Of a stretch of 19,175 nt of DNA, positions 1-8,874 are shown one piece after another (within the stretch, counting starts at the first letter, position 1; each line of letters begins with the position of its first letter). Location of the stretch: assembly GCA_027576995.1 (NCBI GenBank), contig JANBQC010000394.1, positions 7,427 through 26,601 on the forward strand. The letters run 5' to 3'. The stretch is from Dimargaris cristalligena (taxonomy: Eukaryota > Kickxellomycota > Dimargaritomycetes > Dimargaritales > Dimargaritaceae). Both the position numbers and the translations under genes were made by a program. The notes under the pieces are model-generated. The model did not search any database. It saw only the letters and a program-made list of their open reading frames with translations, and was not told where the DNA came from.

Positions 1-196
1 GCGGACTTCTCCAGCTTACAATAACTATGGTTTTTGTACCCTGGGTGAATTCCCCCCCACAGAACTATTCTTACTCCGCACGCGACAACCGCGGGACATT
101 GTTGTCAATTTGGAGCCGCCACCCTCTTCCGTCCTTCTCGTCCCTTTTCTGTTAATATTCCCTCCCTTCCTGCGCTTCTCTACATTTCGGCTATTT

Positions 197-221
197 ACAC
201 ACACACACACACACACACACA
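197..221. repeat. (AC)n dinucleotide microsatellite in the 5' leader of the UBR7 gene
   Basis: About twelve AC units sit 27 bases before the presumed UBR7 start codon, just after a pyrimidine-rich tract (roughly 121-185). The position suggests it is in the promoter or 5' UTR. Its length is likely to vary between strains. No function is visible. Confidence 0.9.
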
Positions 222-242
222 TCTCCCACCCCCCTCCTCCCT

Positions 243-272
243 ATGCCATGGCCCACTCCGACAGTACGCTAA
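243..272 (+). other. Short uORF overlapping the UBR7 start codon
   Basis: An ATG at 243 opens a 9-codon frame ending at TAA 270-272. It overlaps the presumed UBR7 ATG at 248 in another frame. The 243 ATG has a C at +4, whereas the 248 ATG has G at -3 and G at +4, a stronger context. Leaky scanning past 243 is therefore plausible, and the uORF could dampen translation. It may also lie outside the transcript if transcription starts downstream. Confidence 0.35.
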
Positions 273-2350
273 CGGCCGCCGATTTCATTGCGACTCAGAC
301 GCAATTGGAGAAGGAGGCTGAAGAGGTGCTACCTGGCAAATTCGACGCCTGCACCTTCGACCTGGGTTACATTCACCAGCCCGTCTACGTTTGTTTGACC
401 TGTAGTCGGGCCGCCCAGGGGGACCTGCCTATTGAGCCGTCGGTTCCCACGTCGCCATTAATCACAGCCAAACTGGACCCTTTGGTGACTACGACCACCC
501 CCTCTACGAGTCGACTAGAACCCTGGTTAGCCGGCCTTCACCTGGCGAGTACAGCGGGAATATGCTACGCGTGCAGTATCGCCTGCCACTCCAGTCACGA
601 AGTCATTGAGCTATTCAATAAGCGACACTTTCGATGCGACTGCGGGACCAGGCGTATGGTGGGTGCTGGACCGAATGCGACTGAACGGGCGTGTCAGTTA
701 CAACCCAAAGCGGACATTATTAATACGGAAAACACTTATTCGCATAACTTTCTGGGCCGCTATTGCTGGTGCAATTCTCTGTATGATCCCGACGACGAGG
801 ATCGGGTCATGTTTCAGTGTGCAGTGTGTACCGACTGGTACCATAGCACATGTATAGGCAAGGTAAGGCGTCCTATTGATTCTGATATCCCCTGAGCGAT
901 GGTTTAGATGGTGGGACCCCGTTAAGTAGATAGAGTAGGGGAAGAGGGTCCAGCATCCGCCTAGAGAAATTGCACTACTGCACTAGTTCACACGTTATTC
1001 CCAGTGGTAGCTTTTGCCACTTTACAGTTTAGCCCAATTAACTAATCTGCACATAATCTAACCGATTCCCGTGGTCATGGGCGGATTTATTTAGATGCCT
1101 GAGAATGCCGACTTTGACGAATTTGTTTGCGCCCGGTGTACGGACCGACACGCGGATATACTCAAGCGTATCAGGCCTTCGAAACAGGTGACGCTGGGTG
1201 TAGTCAATCGGGCGACGCACAAAGTAGAAACATTGCTGGACCCCCCGACTGAGGTCGAAACCGGCAGTTTAGCCACCGGGGTGAATGAACAGAGTTCCCC
1301 CGGAGAAAAGGATCCCCTCACCTCCATCGACGCCGACAATGACAACGACAACGACAACGACAACGATGGCTCCCAAGCGGCGGACCGGCGGCCCCATAAA
1401 CGGGTCCGTACCGAAACCGAGGAAGTCTGCCACCGGGGCCCGCCGCCCCATTCCGCTTCTGACGAAGCCCTGGTCCTATTCGGGCGGGACGACTGGCGCC
1501 GCACCAGTATTTGCCACTGTTCGACGTGTTACCCCCTCCTCCAAGCCGCCGGACTTACGTTTATTCTGGACGACGATGCTCCGTATGAGCCGGAAAAAGA
1601 CACGGATAGCTCCGTGTCCCTGTTCGATTCGGGAATGCGCGCGTTGGCCACCATGGGTCAGTCGGAAACCATTGACGGGATCATAGCCTACAACCGACTG
1701 CGGGACGAGCTGAAGTCTTATTTAGCTCCTTTTGCATCATCGGGCCAGGTGGTGACCGAGGCTGATATTCGGCGTTTCTTTGAGGTAAGCCCACCGAAGA
1801 TCGTATACCTAAACCAAGCGTATTTGCGGCTCTGATATAGTGTCACTTCGACTTCCCGGACTATTAGCCCAATCTATTTCATTATGGCTAATCCAGCCAC
1901 GACTAATCAATCAATTAATATATTTTTGTTGGTTATATTGGTATGCATACTGTAAACACAACGGTGCTCGATGTAACGGGTATAGTCGAAATTGGCCCAG
2001 CATTAAATCAACGTTGCTGAAGCACGTCCTGATACATTACAATATTGACTTACTGACAACGGTATAAGCCAAACTAGAATCCTCTACCACCTGCCACATT
2101 TATTGGACCTAATATAATAACTTTTAATAGAATCAAATGAGGCTAGTTTTCGAGGGTAATGGGCCGAGCGGCTTAATTATTACACCATAATAATAATAAG
2201 AAGCTCCATCTGTAATAATTTTAGGGGCTGACATTCGACCAACCCGACGATTCGGACTCCTGGGGCACCCAATCGCCTAAACTACCGCCCCCTCACAGCC
2301 CGTCGTCTAGTAACGCGGTATCCGATGGATCGGCGGCCCCTCTCGCTTGA
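248..2350 (+). CDS. UBR7: UBR7/Mlo2-type protein: UBR-box and PHD-finger putative E3 ubiquitin ligase (3 exons)
   Basis: Proposed exons: 248-862, 1095-1784 and 2225-2350, all joined in phase 0, giving about 476 aa (human UBR7 is about 425). Residues 35-149 form a cysteine-rich UBR box, including a CxTC pair, a GICYAC segment and an FRCDC segment. A PHD finger follows with all eight ligands: C173, C175, C191, C194, H199, C202 in exon 1, then C217 and C220 in exon 2, so the first intron splits the finger. Exon 2 ends with the conserved family tail around FASSGQVVTEADIRRFFE. In animals UBR7 is nuclear, binds histones and has been linked to H2B ubiquitination; S. pombe Mlo2 is the yeast relative. 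Oddities are a roughly 40-residue Ser/Thr/Pro-rich insertion between UBR-box cysteines C52 and C106, and an Asp-Asn repeat in exon 2. Exon 3 is the least certain part: it is not conserved, but it has a GTAAGC donor, a TTTTAG acceptor, correct phase and coding-like composition. If intron 2 is retained, the protein stops at 1835 after 17 different residues. The start at 248 is the first in-frame ATG with a good context. Confidence 0.88.
1335..1367 (+). repeat. In-frame GACAAC hexanucleotide repeat encoding alternating Asp-Asn
   Basis: Five copies of a GACAAY hexamer followed by GAT lie inside UBR7 exon 2 and encode an acidic Asp-Asn tract between the PHD finger and the conserved C-terminal region. 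Unit changes would keep the reading frame, so length variation should be tolerated. Confidence 0.85.
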
Positions 2351-4131
2351 TTGTGGGACTCGTAGGCCGCCACTTTCCGCATCCGGTAGTTGGCAATGAC
2401 CCGCGTGCGCTCTTCCTCGAGGATACGTTTCTGACCCATCGTCATATCCTTAAGCTTGGCCTTCGCCTTGGCCTTAGCGTCGGCCACTTCCTGTTCCCCG
2501 GGTCGCAATTGGCTCTCCAAAAGAAGAGGCTCGACCTTGGTGGCCGAACGGGGCTTAACTAAGGTAGGTTTCGTCTAAAGGATGATTATGTAAAAGGCGG
2601 CGGCAATTACAAAAAAATAGTGAGAGTTTGATAGGTAAGGGAAAGGTCATGTTGGAGAATATGCCACCCTAACAGCGACGTGAATGGTCCTGGTAAGGTC
2701 AATTGTGTTTTACAAAAACCGAATGGGATACATGCAGTAACGTATATATAATAAAAAAACGGTATGCATTGAGGTATGGACTTACCTCGCCAGGCATAAT
2801 GGTCTTCCGCATCGGACGGGGGAGTTTCTGGAAAATGGGCGGAGCCTCGGCCACTTCGTTGAATTTGACCTTATCCGTAAGGTGATGGAAATCCTTAGGT
2901 TCGGCAATATCGCCGCTTGGCTTTTTCTTGCTCTTCTTCTTTTCCTTGAGCTTCTCGAAATGCCTATAGAAGATTTCGCAAAAGGGAAGGTGAGGGAGGG
3001 AGTGCATTGAAATAGAGTAGTTCAATTTTAGGGCTCAGTAAGTCTAAGAAGCCGGAGCAATGGGTGTCTGAATTAATCTAGCATAAGGCTGGGGGGATGC
3101 GTAATGTAATCGATGATAGAGAAAACGAAAACCTAGATTCACGAAGATAAATGGACTTACGCTAGACGCTTCTGGGCCTTCTTAGTGTCAAATACTTTCA
3201 CCTCAGCCTGGGTAATCTCAGCAACCACATCAACTCGTCTGGAAAATTAACAATAGTGGGCAAAAGCAGCGAATATTAAGGTTAGTATTAATGGTATGCT
3301 ATACAGTCGGCTAGCTAGCCAGACATCCAATGGCTTTGAAGACGGGCGGTTAAATGCTTAGTTTACCGAATACTAGCAACTGTTGCGCGGCGATAGTCGG
3401 ACACTTACTTTTCAAACTGGCTTAGAGATTCGCCCTTCTCGATTTTGAGGTTTTTGCTCTACGAACATCTCACAGTATAGGTCAAAAATAGGGGGGAGGG
3501 GGGTAAATACGAGGATGGACACTAAATCACAATATACTAGATTGTTATGTGAAAATGCCGGGGTTTTATACCGGCAAAGTCGGGAAAGATTTCGACGGGA
3601 GGCGATTATGGGTAATAATAATATGTAATCAGTACAAGTCCGATGGGACTTGACCGAGTGAGAGAAAACAACTTACCATAATAATTTCACTATGAGTGGC
3701 AAGAGCGGGTTTCGTCGGTTCCGGTCTCTTACGCTTGCGAGGCCCATTTTCAACCATCTTCATGGCCATACGAAAGGCATACGGTGTGTCATTGAAGCTG
3801 GATTTACCCGGAATCCGATTGTCCTCTTTTTCACCGGAACTGGGTTGCGGATAAGTATATGGAGTAAGCAAGTGTGAAATAGGAGCAAAGGGGCGCCCAA
3901 GAACGGGCGAAGGTGGTGTGAGTTTATATATTTTTTTCAAGGGAACTGTGGCATATTCTTGAAAAGGGTCGACGGCCCGGTCAGGGATATATTAGGCAGC
4001 TAGTTACAAAGCCGCCAATGCTCCTGTCCCTTGTGGCCGCATGGGAATTCTACAGGTGGAGAGTAATGGTATGTAATATCGAGTTCCTACCTCGCAGCCG
4101 CCTTGACTTGTCTCCGTTTCTTGTTGGGCAT
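2293..4131 (-). CDS. CCDC137: CCDC137-family protein, probably nucleolar or chromatin-associated (6 exons)
   Basis: Proposed exons on the minus strand, in transcript order: 4131-4091, 3839-3677, 3458-3409, 3238-3161, 2963-2786 and 2574-2293. Their lengths (41, 163, 50, 78, 178, 282) sum to 264 codons, a 263-aa protein, close to human CCDC137 (289 aa). Family-like landmarks occur in the expected order: a basic N-terminus (MPNKKRRQVKAAA); a DTPYAFR segment resembling IPFRLREIM; KIEKGES resembling KQRKGES; a Lys-rich coiled-coil stretch; VKFNEVAEAPP resembling VKFGEVVLQPP; and MGQKRILEEERTRVIANYR resembling the human RQRIVEEERERAVQAYR end. Human CCDC137 is a nucleolar and mitotic-chromosome-periphery protein; its fungal role is not established as far as I know. 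Five introns of 170-251 nt all fit GT-AG. The match is from remembered family sequence, not an alignment, so the family name is likely but not proven. An AATAAA on the minus strand at 2104-2099 could serve its 3' end, which would place the 3' UTR antisense to UBR7 intron 2. Confidence 0.8.
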
Positions 4132-4972
4132 GATGTATAGTAAAGGGGGGTTTCAATGACACAAACGGGATTAAGCATGTATAAGAGGATTGAAAAAAGA
4201 AAATGAGAAAAAAGGAAGACAGCTAGGGGCGCCCTATTAGAATGGTTTACTTGATCTAATCGCAGCGATTTGGGCCCATTCCACATTGGCTTTTGGACTT
4301 TTATAAAAAAATTGCAGATAGCAGCCTGGCCAGTGAGGAGAGCACACCTATTCTAATAAACAATCAATGGGGCCTCTCTTCGGATATCCCGTACTATGAT
4401 GGATAACCCGATATGGTGTTTTTGCCTTATCCATACATATTATATATTTACCAAACACAGATTTAAGTTAAGTCCTATTTTATTATAATTATTACTACGA
4501 TGTTTAATTGAATGTAATCAAACCCAACTCACCAAGATCAAAAGCACAATCACTCAACAAAGGTAGACAGGAACGCTGTCCCGATTTAGACACACCAATT
4601 TGGTTCGGAAAAGACTGGATATCCGCGACTGGAAGAGGGCCAAGGGAAGCAACGACCATTGCGGATGTATTTGACAAACGGGTAATTATGATTTATTGAT
4701 TGGTTTGGGAAGAGTAGCTAAATATGGCAAGGGCGTGGTGGTAGGGTAAGCCCGAAGGAAACTAGTGACTACGGAGATAAATGGCTAATAAACGACAGGG
4801 AGGGATTAGAGGCGGGCAAAGTGGACGACCGTGGCGAGGATTTAGCATGGCCATATGGTCACGAGTTTCGGGGACCCTCCCCTCCCTCTAATGGTGAAGG
4901 AGGGAGAAGGGCAAGCAGAGCGGGGAAGTGTGTGTATGTGAATATATAGAGCGGGCTCCGCACACCTCCAGC
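4132..4972. other. Intergenic region between the CCDC137-like and HMG-box genes
   Basis: This AT-rich stretch holds the presumed promoter of the CCDC137-like gene at its left end and the 3' end of the HMG-box gene at its right end; both are on the minus strand. Short open frames on both strands (for example around 4508-4699) have no recognisable motifs and do not share the codon bias of the real exons. I see no RNA gene. Confidence 0.6.
4692..4697 (-). terminator. Candidate polyadenylation signal of the HMG-box gene
   Basis: AATAAA reads on the minus strand about 275 nt past the HMG-box stop codon. The position is plausible for a 3' UTR, but the hexamer is common in AT-rich DNA. Confidence 0.25.
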
Positions 4973-6001
4973 TTAAGCGTATTGGTGGTTGAACTGCTCC
5001 ACCTTAGCCCGGTTGGCTTCACTATTTGCCTTGCCCTTCTGGCGGTAAGTCTGCTTCTCGGACTCGGGCAGCTGTTTCCACAGCTGGGCGACGTAGTTCA
5101 TGGGCCGTATGTTTTGGGCGCGGGCCAGGGCCGAAATGTCTTGTTTGGCGCATGTATCCCTAATGAACAGCGAGTAGCCGCTGGGGGCCAACAGGGCGGG
5201 GAAGTCGGGGTGACGGATCATTGAGAGCTTACGGGTCTTCTTACCAGTACGGTTCAGTTTACGGCGACGGGAGTTTTCCTGTTTGATTAGACTGTAGGGA
5301 GTCCGTCGCAGGAATTCGGCCCGCTCCTGGGACCGTTCTTGCCGAGCCTGAGCAGCGGCATCTGTGTATTTCTATTGAATGGTTGATTGATTGATGGGTT
5401 GTGGAGGATAGGCAAGAGGGGTGTTAGGCAGGCTGTGGGTTAACTGATTAATAAGGAGGTGAGGACAGTGTAGAGATATGACTGGTGATCTAATCCAGTA
5501 TCCCCAATAAGAGAGAGAGGTGTGTTCTTTTACCTGGTGTTGGGCGGGCGAGAGCTGCTTCCAGTCCTGAGAACCGCGGACCATGATTTCCGTAAAGGCC
5601 AGGCCCTGGTTTCTATAGGAGGTGTAGTGCTCCTTGATGAACACGGAATAGGGGCTAAGGTAGGTGGTGGGGGGTTTAAGTACCGCCCGGCTGAGGCTGG
5701 GCACCTTGGCCGCAACCTTCTTCTTCTTCTTCTTCGGTTTCAAGGCTAATTTAGCGGCGGCCGAGAGTCCGGTTTTGGTACGAGGTTTGGCCTTGGTCTT
5801 GGGTTTGGAGCTGGCCTTCTTGGCGGCAACGGGGCTTGCTTTACGACCAGCCACGATAGTAGCGGCGGTAGCCACACCACGGCCGGGATTCGCCTGCAGG
5901 CGACATGCGCGCAGGGTTACGGGGGTGATTAGCGGGGTGACCGGGGTCCGAATGGCGAGACGGCCGAAAGAGGCGGTGAGGCTAAGTAGGCGCGGCAGCA
6001 T
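4973..6001 (-). CDS. Mitochondrial two-HMG-box DNA-binding protein, TFAM/Abf2-like (2 exons)
   Basis: Exon 1 is 6001-5534 and exon 2 is 5371-4973, joined in phase 0 across a 162-nt GT-AG intron, giving 288 aa. The first 45 or so residues (start MLPRLLSLTASFGRLAIRTP) are rich in Arg, Ser, Thr and Leu with no acidic residues, as in a mitochondrial targeting peptide. Residues about 50-105 are a Lys/Ala/Pro-rich basic linker. HMG box 1 spans about 110-180 (SPYSVFIKEHY, then GSQDWKQLSPAQHQKY) and is split by the intron. HMG box 2 spans about 216-280 (SGYSLFIRD, then AQLWKQLPESEKQTY). Between the boxes is an Arg/Lys-rich segment around RRRKLNRTGKKTRK. Leader plus two boxes is the plan of mitochondrial nucleoid proteins such as TFAM and Abf2, which bend and package mtDNA. 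The long basic linker before box 1 makes it larger than those proteins. A role in mtDNA packaging is inference; targeting was not computed. The start at 6001 begins the leader directly. Confidence 0.88.
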
Positions 6002-7653
6002 GCTTCTAAACAGCGGTGGGGATGGGATGCTTGGAGGCGAAGGGGAAAACGAAAAAGAAATGTAAAGAAGGGAGGAAGAAGGACGTGGTAAATCTGGTGG
6101 GGCGGAGTTATAAAGCGGGAGATCCAAGAGACGGAGATGATGGAACCAGCTCTACTACGCATACAACTTAACTTCCCTCACCCTTGCTAATAATACTATA
6201 TAATGGCCACAGATGCCTAGTGAGCTACAGAAAAGCCAATAAGTTGTTTGACTTAATTGCGCTCGTCACATGAATCATGGTACGCTAATTCTGATCGGTG
6301 GGGAACTAATTGCCCCATTCCTTTCACCCGCAGCTACGAAGCAGTCCCCAACCAGTTCTCTCTCTACTTTACTGTGTGCCATTCTCTCCTTCAGAGTGAA
6401 GGAAATCGACTCCCTCGTGGGTAATATAATTCTCTCCTGCTAAGTAAATCACACCAACCCATACTCCCTAATCTCCACCAGGCCATTCTCCTGGGCGAAT
6501 TCAATGTAGGGGGGTTGAATTGACGGTAGGTGGGGATCCTCCTCTTATTATCATGCCTAAGGTACAGCTTCGCTGATCCAGCCAGTCCTAGATATCCCCA
6601 AATTACAGGTATGTACTGCCAAAGAGGCCCTCTACCCGTAGATTGGAAACTGCCAAGTGGAGAAATCTCCGGTGCTTTAGCCACATCTGATGATGAATCG
6701 AAAACGGTGAAGGTACTGTGGTGAAGCAATTACGGTGGGAATTAACACCTCAATAACGGCCAAGTGCGGTACAGTTGTGGAGGAGAGGAAGGGGGTGGGG
6801 CATTGTTAAGCGTATGTGATGTTTCACCCGTCAATAATGGGTGCGAAATAATCAACCACAGCTAGCTGGAAATAGCTGATCTCCACCACCCCTTAACCCC
6901 GAGAAATATTACAGAACTACCCCGCCCGTGCAGTTAAGCAGCATCTCTAATGAAATATTTCTTCTAAAGGTCTGTTAATTTTTCCAATCTAAGCGGGTTT
7001 GGGCAAGGAATACCGCGACCGAGAAGATGAGGGGCCATTTTGCCCGAGGGTCAGGATAATATGCTGGGATTGAGTCAGGGTTCCCGGGTCAGTTCCTCCG
7101 CACATGATCTTTGTGGGTGGCAGGCAATGGGCGAGGTGTTTCTTCCCTCCATGGCACTGTGGGAGGGGCAGGAGACTAGGGAGGGGTTGTTTTGTTATAA
7201 AAGGATTGTTGTTACACTAAGGTATTATATCCGGGGTACAAGACCGCGTCATCTTCTTCCGGGCGGCGGTCGAGAGAGAGCACACGGGGCGAGAAAATAG
7301 GTTGGAACTGTACGACCCTGGCCAGTTCCTAGGGTCGGGGAGACGCCCCTCGAGATTATAGATTACTATTTCAGCCTAGCCTACTCTTCTATGTATTCCT
7401 TCTACAGCCGGCTCTGAAAAGATGCTACTGAAGTGTGTTTATTGTATGTTGTATGCTGCTGACTAGTGAAACCGCCTCTACTCAGGGTGTTCCTTCCTTC
7501 TCTCTTAACTTCTTCTCCCTTGGCTTGTGCATTCCCTCGTTTGTTCGAGTGTTCTTCCATCTCCCCGAGTGCCTTAATAGTAGTAGTCCCCTGGGTGCTA
7601 TTCCCCAACCCACACATCCCTAGTATTCACTACGTGTTGCCCCTTTTCTCGCC
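6002..7653. other. Divergent intergenic region upstream of the HMG-box and CDP-alcohol phosphotransferase genes
   Basis: This 1.65-kb stretch lies between two divergently transcribed genes and should hold both promoters. A TATA-like TTATAAAG lies at 6108-6115, about 110 bases from the HMG-box start. A 7-bp inverted repeat (CGACCCT/AGGGTCG) lies at 7313-7337. The segment 6391-6729 is open on both strands but lacks an ATG at the right place, a domain or the local codon bias. I see no tRNA or other RNA gene. Confidence 0.55.
7196..7204 (+). promoter_or_regulatory. Candidate TATA box upstream of the CDP-alcohol phosphotransferase gene
   Basis: A consensus TATAAAAGG sits about 450 bases before the ATG at 7654. 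If it is used, the mRNA has a 5' leader of about 400 nt. That leader would be pyrimidine-rich near 7490-7570 and might contain an intron, which I could not place. Confidence 0.4.
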
Positions 7654-8874
7654 ATGTTCTTGTCCCGATTCACCTCGGGCTCGTCGGTCGTCAGCGAGGA
7701 GGCCCTGGCCAACCTCAAGTTCTACCGCTACCAAGCCGTTGATCTGTCCTACACCACCCATTACATCCTTCGCCACTACTGGAACTGGTGCGTGACCCTA
7801 TTCCCCCTATGGATGGCTCCCAACCTTATCACCTTAGTGGGCCTTGGCTTCGTAGTGGTGAACTTGGCTCTGTTCCTCTACTACACCCCGGACCTTGTGG
7901 GTCCCGCCCCAACCTGGCTCTACTTTTCGTCCGCCCTCGGCCTATGGCTATACTCCACCTTTGACAACGTGGATGGCAAACAGGCCCGTCGTACGGGAAC
8001 GTCGTCGCCCCTCGGCGAGCTCTTTGACCACGGATGTGATGCCCTCAACTGCTCCATCGGGGGGTTGCTCCAGGCCGCGGCCATGGGCATGGGCCACTCG
8101 TGGCTAACCGTGGGCATTGTCTTCAACACCTCTCTGACCTTCTACCTGTCGACTTGGGAGGAGTACCACACCGGCGTGCTCTTTTTGGGCATAATCAACG
8201 GCCCCACCGAAGGTCTCATCCTGGCATGCACCGCCATGTTTTGTTCCGGCCTCTACGGCCCCGGAATCTACCAGCTCAATGCCCGCGCGGCTCTAGGCGC
8301 CTGGGCCCCGGACTTCTTACCCGCCGACTACAAGGTCGTGGACTGTTGTATGTTCCTGCTGCTAGCCGGGGCCATTTTTACCCACGCCCCTTACTGCCTC
8401 CTGGCCGTGTTCCGCGCCTGCCGCCGCAAGCAAATCAGCTACTTCCGCACGCTGGGCGAACTCCTGCCCATGGTCCTGTTCCTGGGGAGCGCCTACCTGT
8501 GGCTCGCTTCCCCCGACTCCTCCATCTTCGCCGATCAGCACGTGGCCCTCTTCATCCTTACCGCCGGTATTGCCTTTGGTCGAATCGCCACTAAAATTAT
8601 CCTGGCCCACGTCACGCAGTCCGCGTTCCCCTGGTTTACCGTGCAAATCTTCCCCGTCCTCATCGGGGCCGCCCTGACCAATGTGCCCCGTTGGCTGGGC
8701 CTGGCCCCCATCCTTACCCCCACCTACGAACTCTACTTCCTGTGGGGCAGCTTCGTCTTTGCCTCCGTCGCCTACATCCACTGGTCCCTCTTTGTCATTG
8801 ACCGCTTCTGCACCTACCTCAACATCAAGTGCCTCACTATCCCTTACCCACCAGCTGAGAAGAAGGCTCAGTAA
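7654..8874 (+). CDS. EPT1: CDP-alcohol phosphotransferase (choline-/ethanolaminephosphotransferase), intronless
   Basis: A single-exon gene of 406 aa, the usual length for the EPT1/CPT1 family. It carries the complete CDP-alcohol phosphatidyltransferase signature: D104, D107-G108, A111-R112, G121, D125 and D129, whose aspartates bind the metal and catalyse transfer. The N-terminal ALANLKFYRYQAVDLS region and the PNLITLVGL segment before the first membrane helix are also typical of the family. Several hydrophobic stretches indicate a multi-pass membrane enzyme, expected in the ER or Golgi. It transfers phosphocholine or phosphoethanolamine from the CDP-linked form to diacylglycerol, the last step of the Kennedy pathway. 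Which headgroup it prefers cannot be read from the sequence, so the symbol stands for the EPT1/CPT1 pair. Unlike its neighbours it has no intron, is more GC-rich and strongly prefers C-ending codons (TAC, TTC, ACC), suggesting high expression. The start is the first ATG, in a GCC-ATG-T context, with homology beginning just after it. Confidence 0.95.
   Translation: MFLSRFTSGSSVVSEEALANLKFYRYQAVDLSYTTHYILRHYWNWCVTLFPLWMAPNLITLVGLGFVVVNLALFLYYTPDLVGPAPTWLYFSSALGLWLYSTFDNVDGKQARRTGTSSPLGELFDHGCDALNCSIGGLLQAAAMGMGHSWLTVGIVFNTSLTFYLSTWEEYHTGVLFLGIINGPTEGLILACTAMFCSGLYGPGIYQLNARAALGAWAPDFLPADYKVVDCCMFLLLAGAIFTHAPYCLLAVFRACRRKQISYFRTLGELLPMVLFLGSAYLWLASPDSSIFADQHVALFILTAGIAFGRIATKIILAHVTQSAFPWFTVQIFPVLIGAALTNVPRWLGLAPILTPTYELYFLWGSFVFASVAYIHWSLFVIDRFCTYLNIKCLTIPYPPAEKKAQ

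Noticed and set aside
4508..4699. 63-codon frame on + and a similar open frame on - in the CCDC137/HMG intergenic region
   Set aside because: No motif, no family resemblance, no splice signals joining them to neighbours, and weak codon bias.
5372..5533. Read-through of HMG-box exon 1 giving a longer C-terminus
   Set aside because: This is the intron: a GT donor at 5533-5532 and AG acceptor at 5373-5372 join two parts of one HMG box in phase. The read-through sequence is low complexity.
6391..6729. Open frames on both strands upstream of the phosphotransferase gene
   Set aside because: Neither has an ATG at the start of the open stretch. The + frame is preceded by a stop and begins at GTG. 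There are no domains and the codon bias differs from the real exons.
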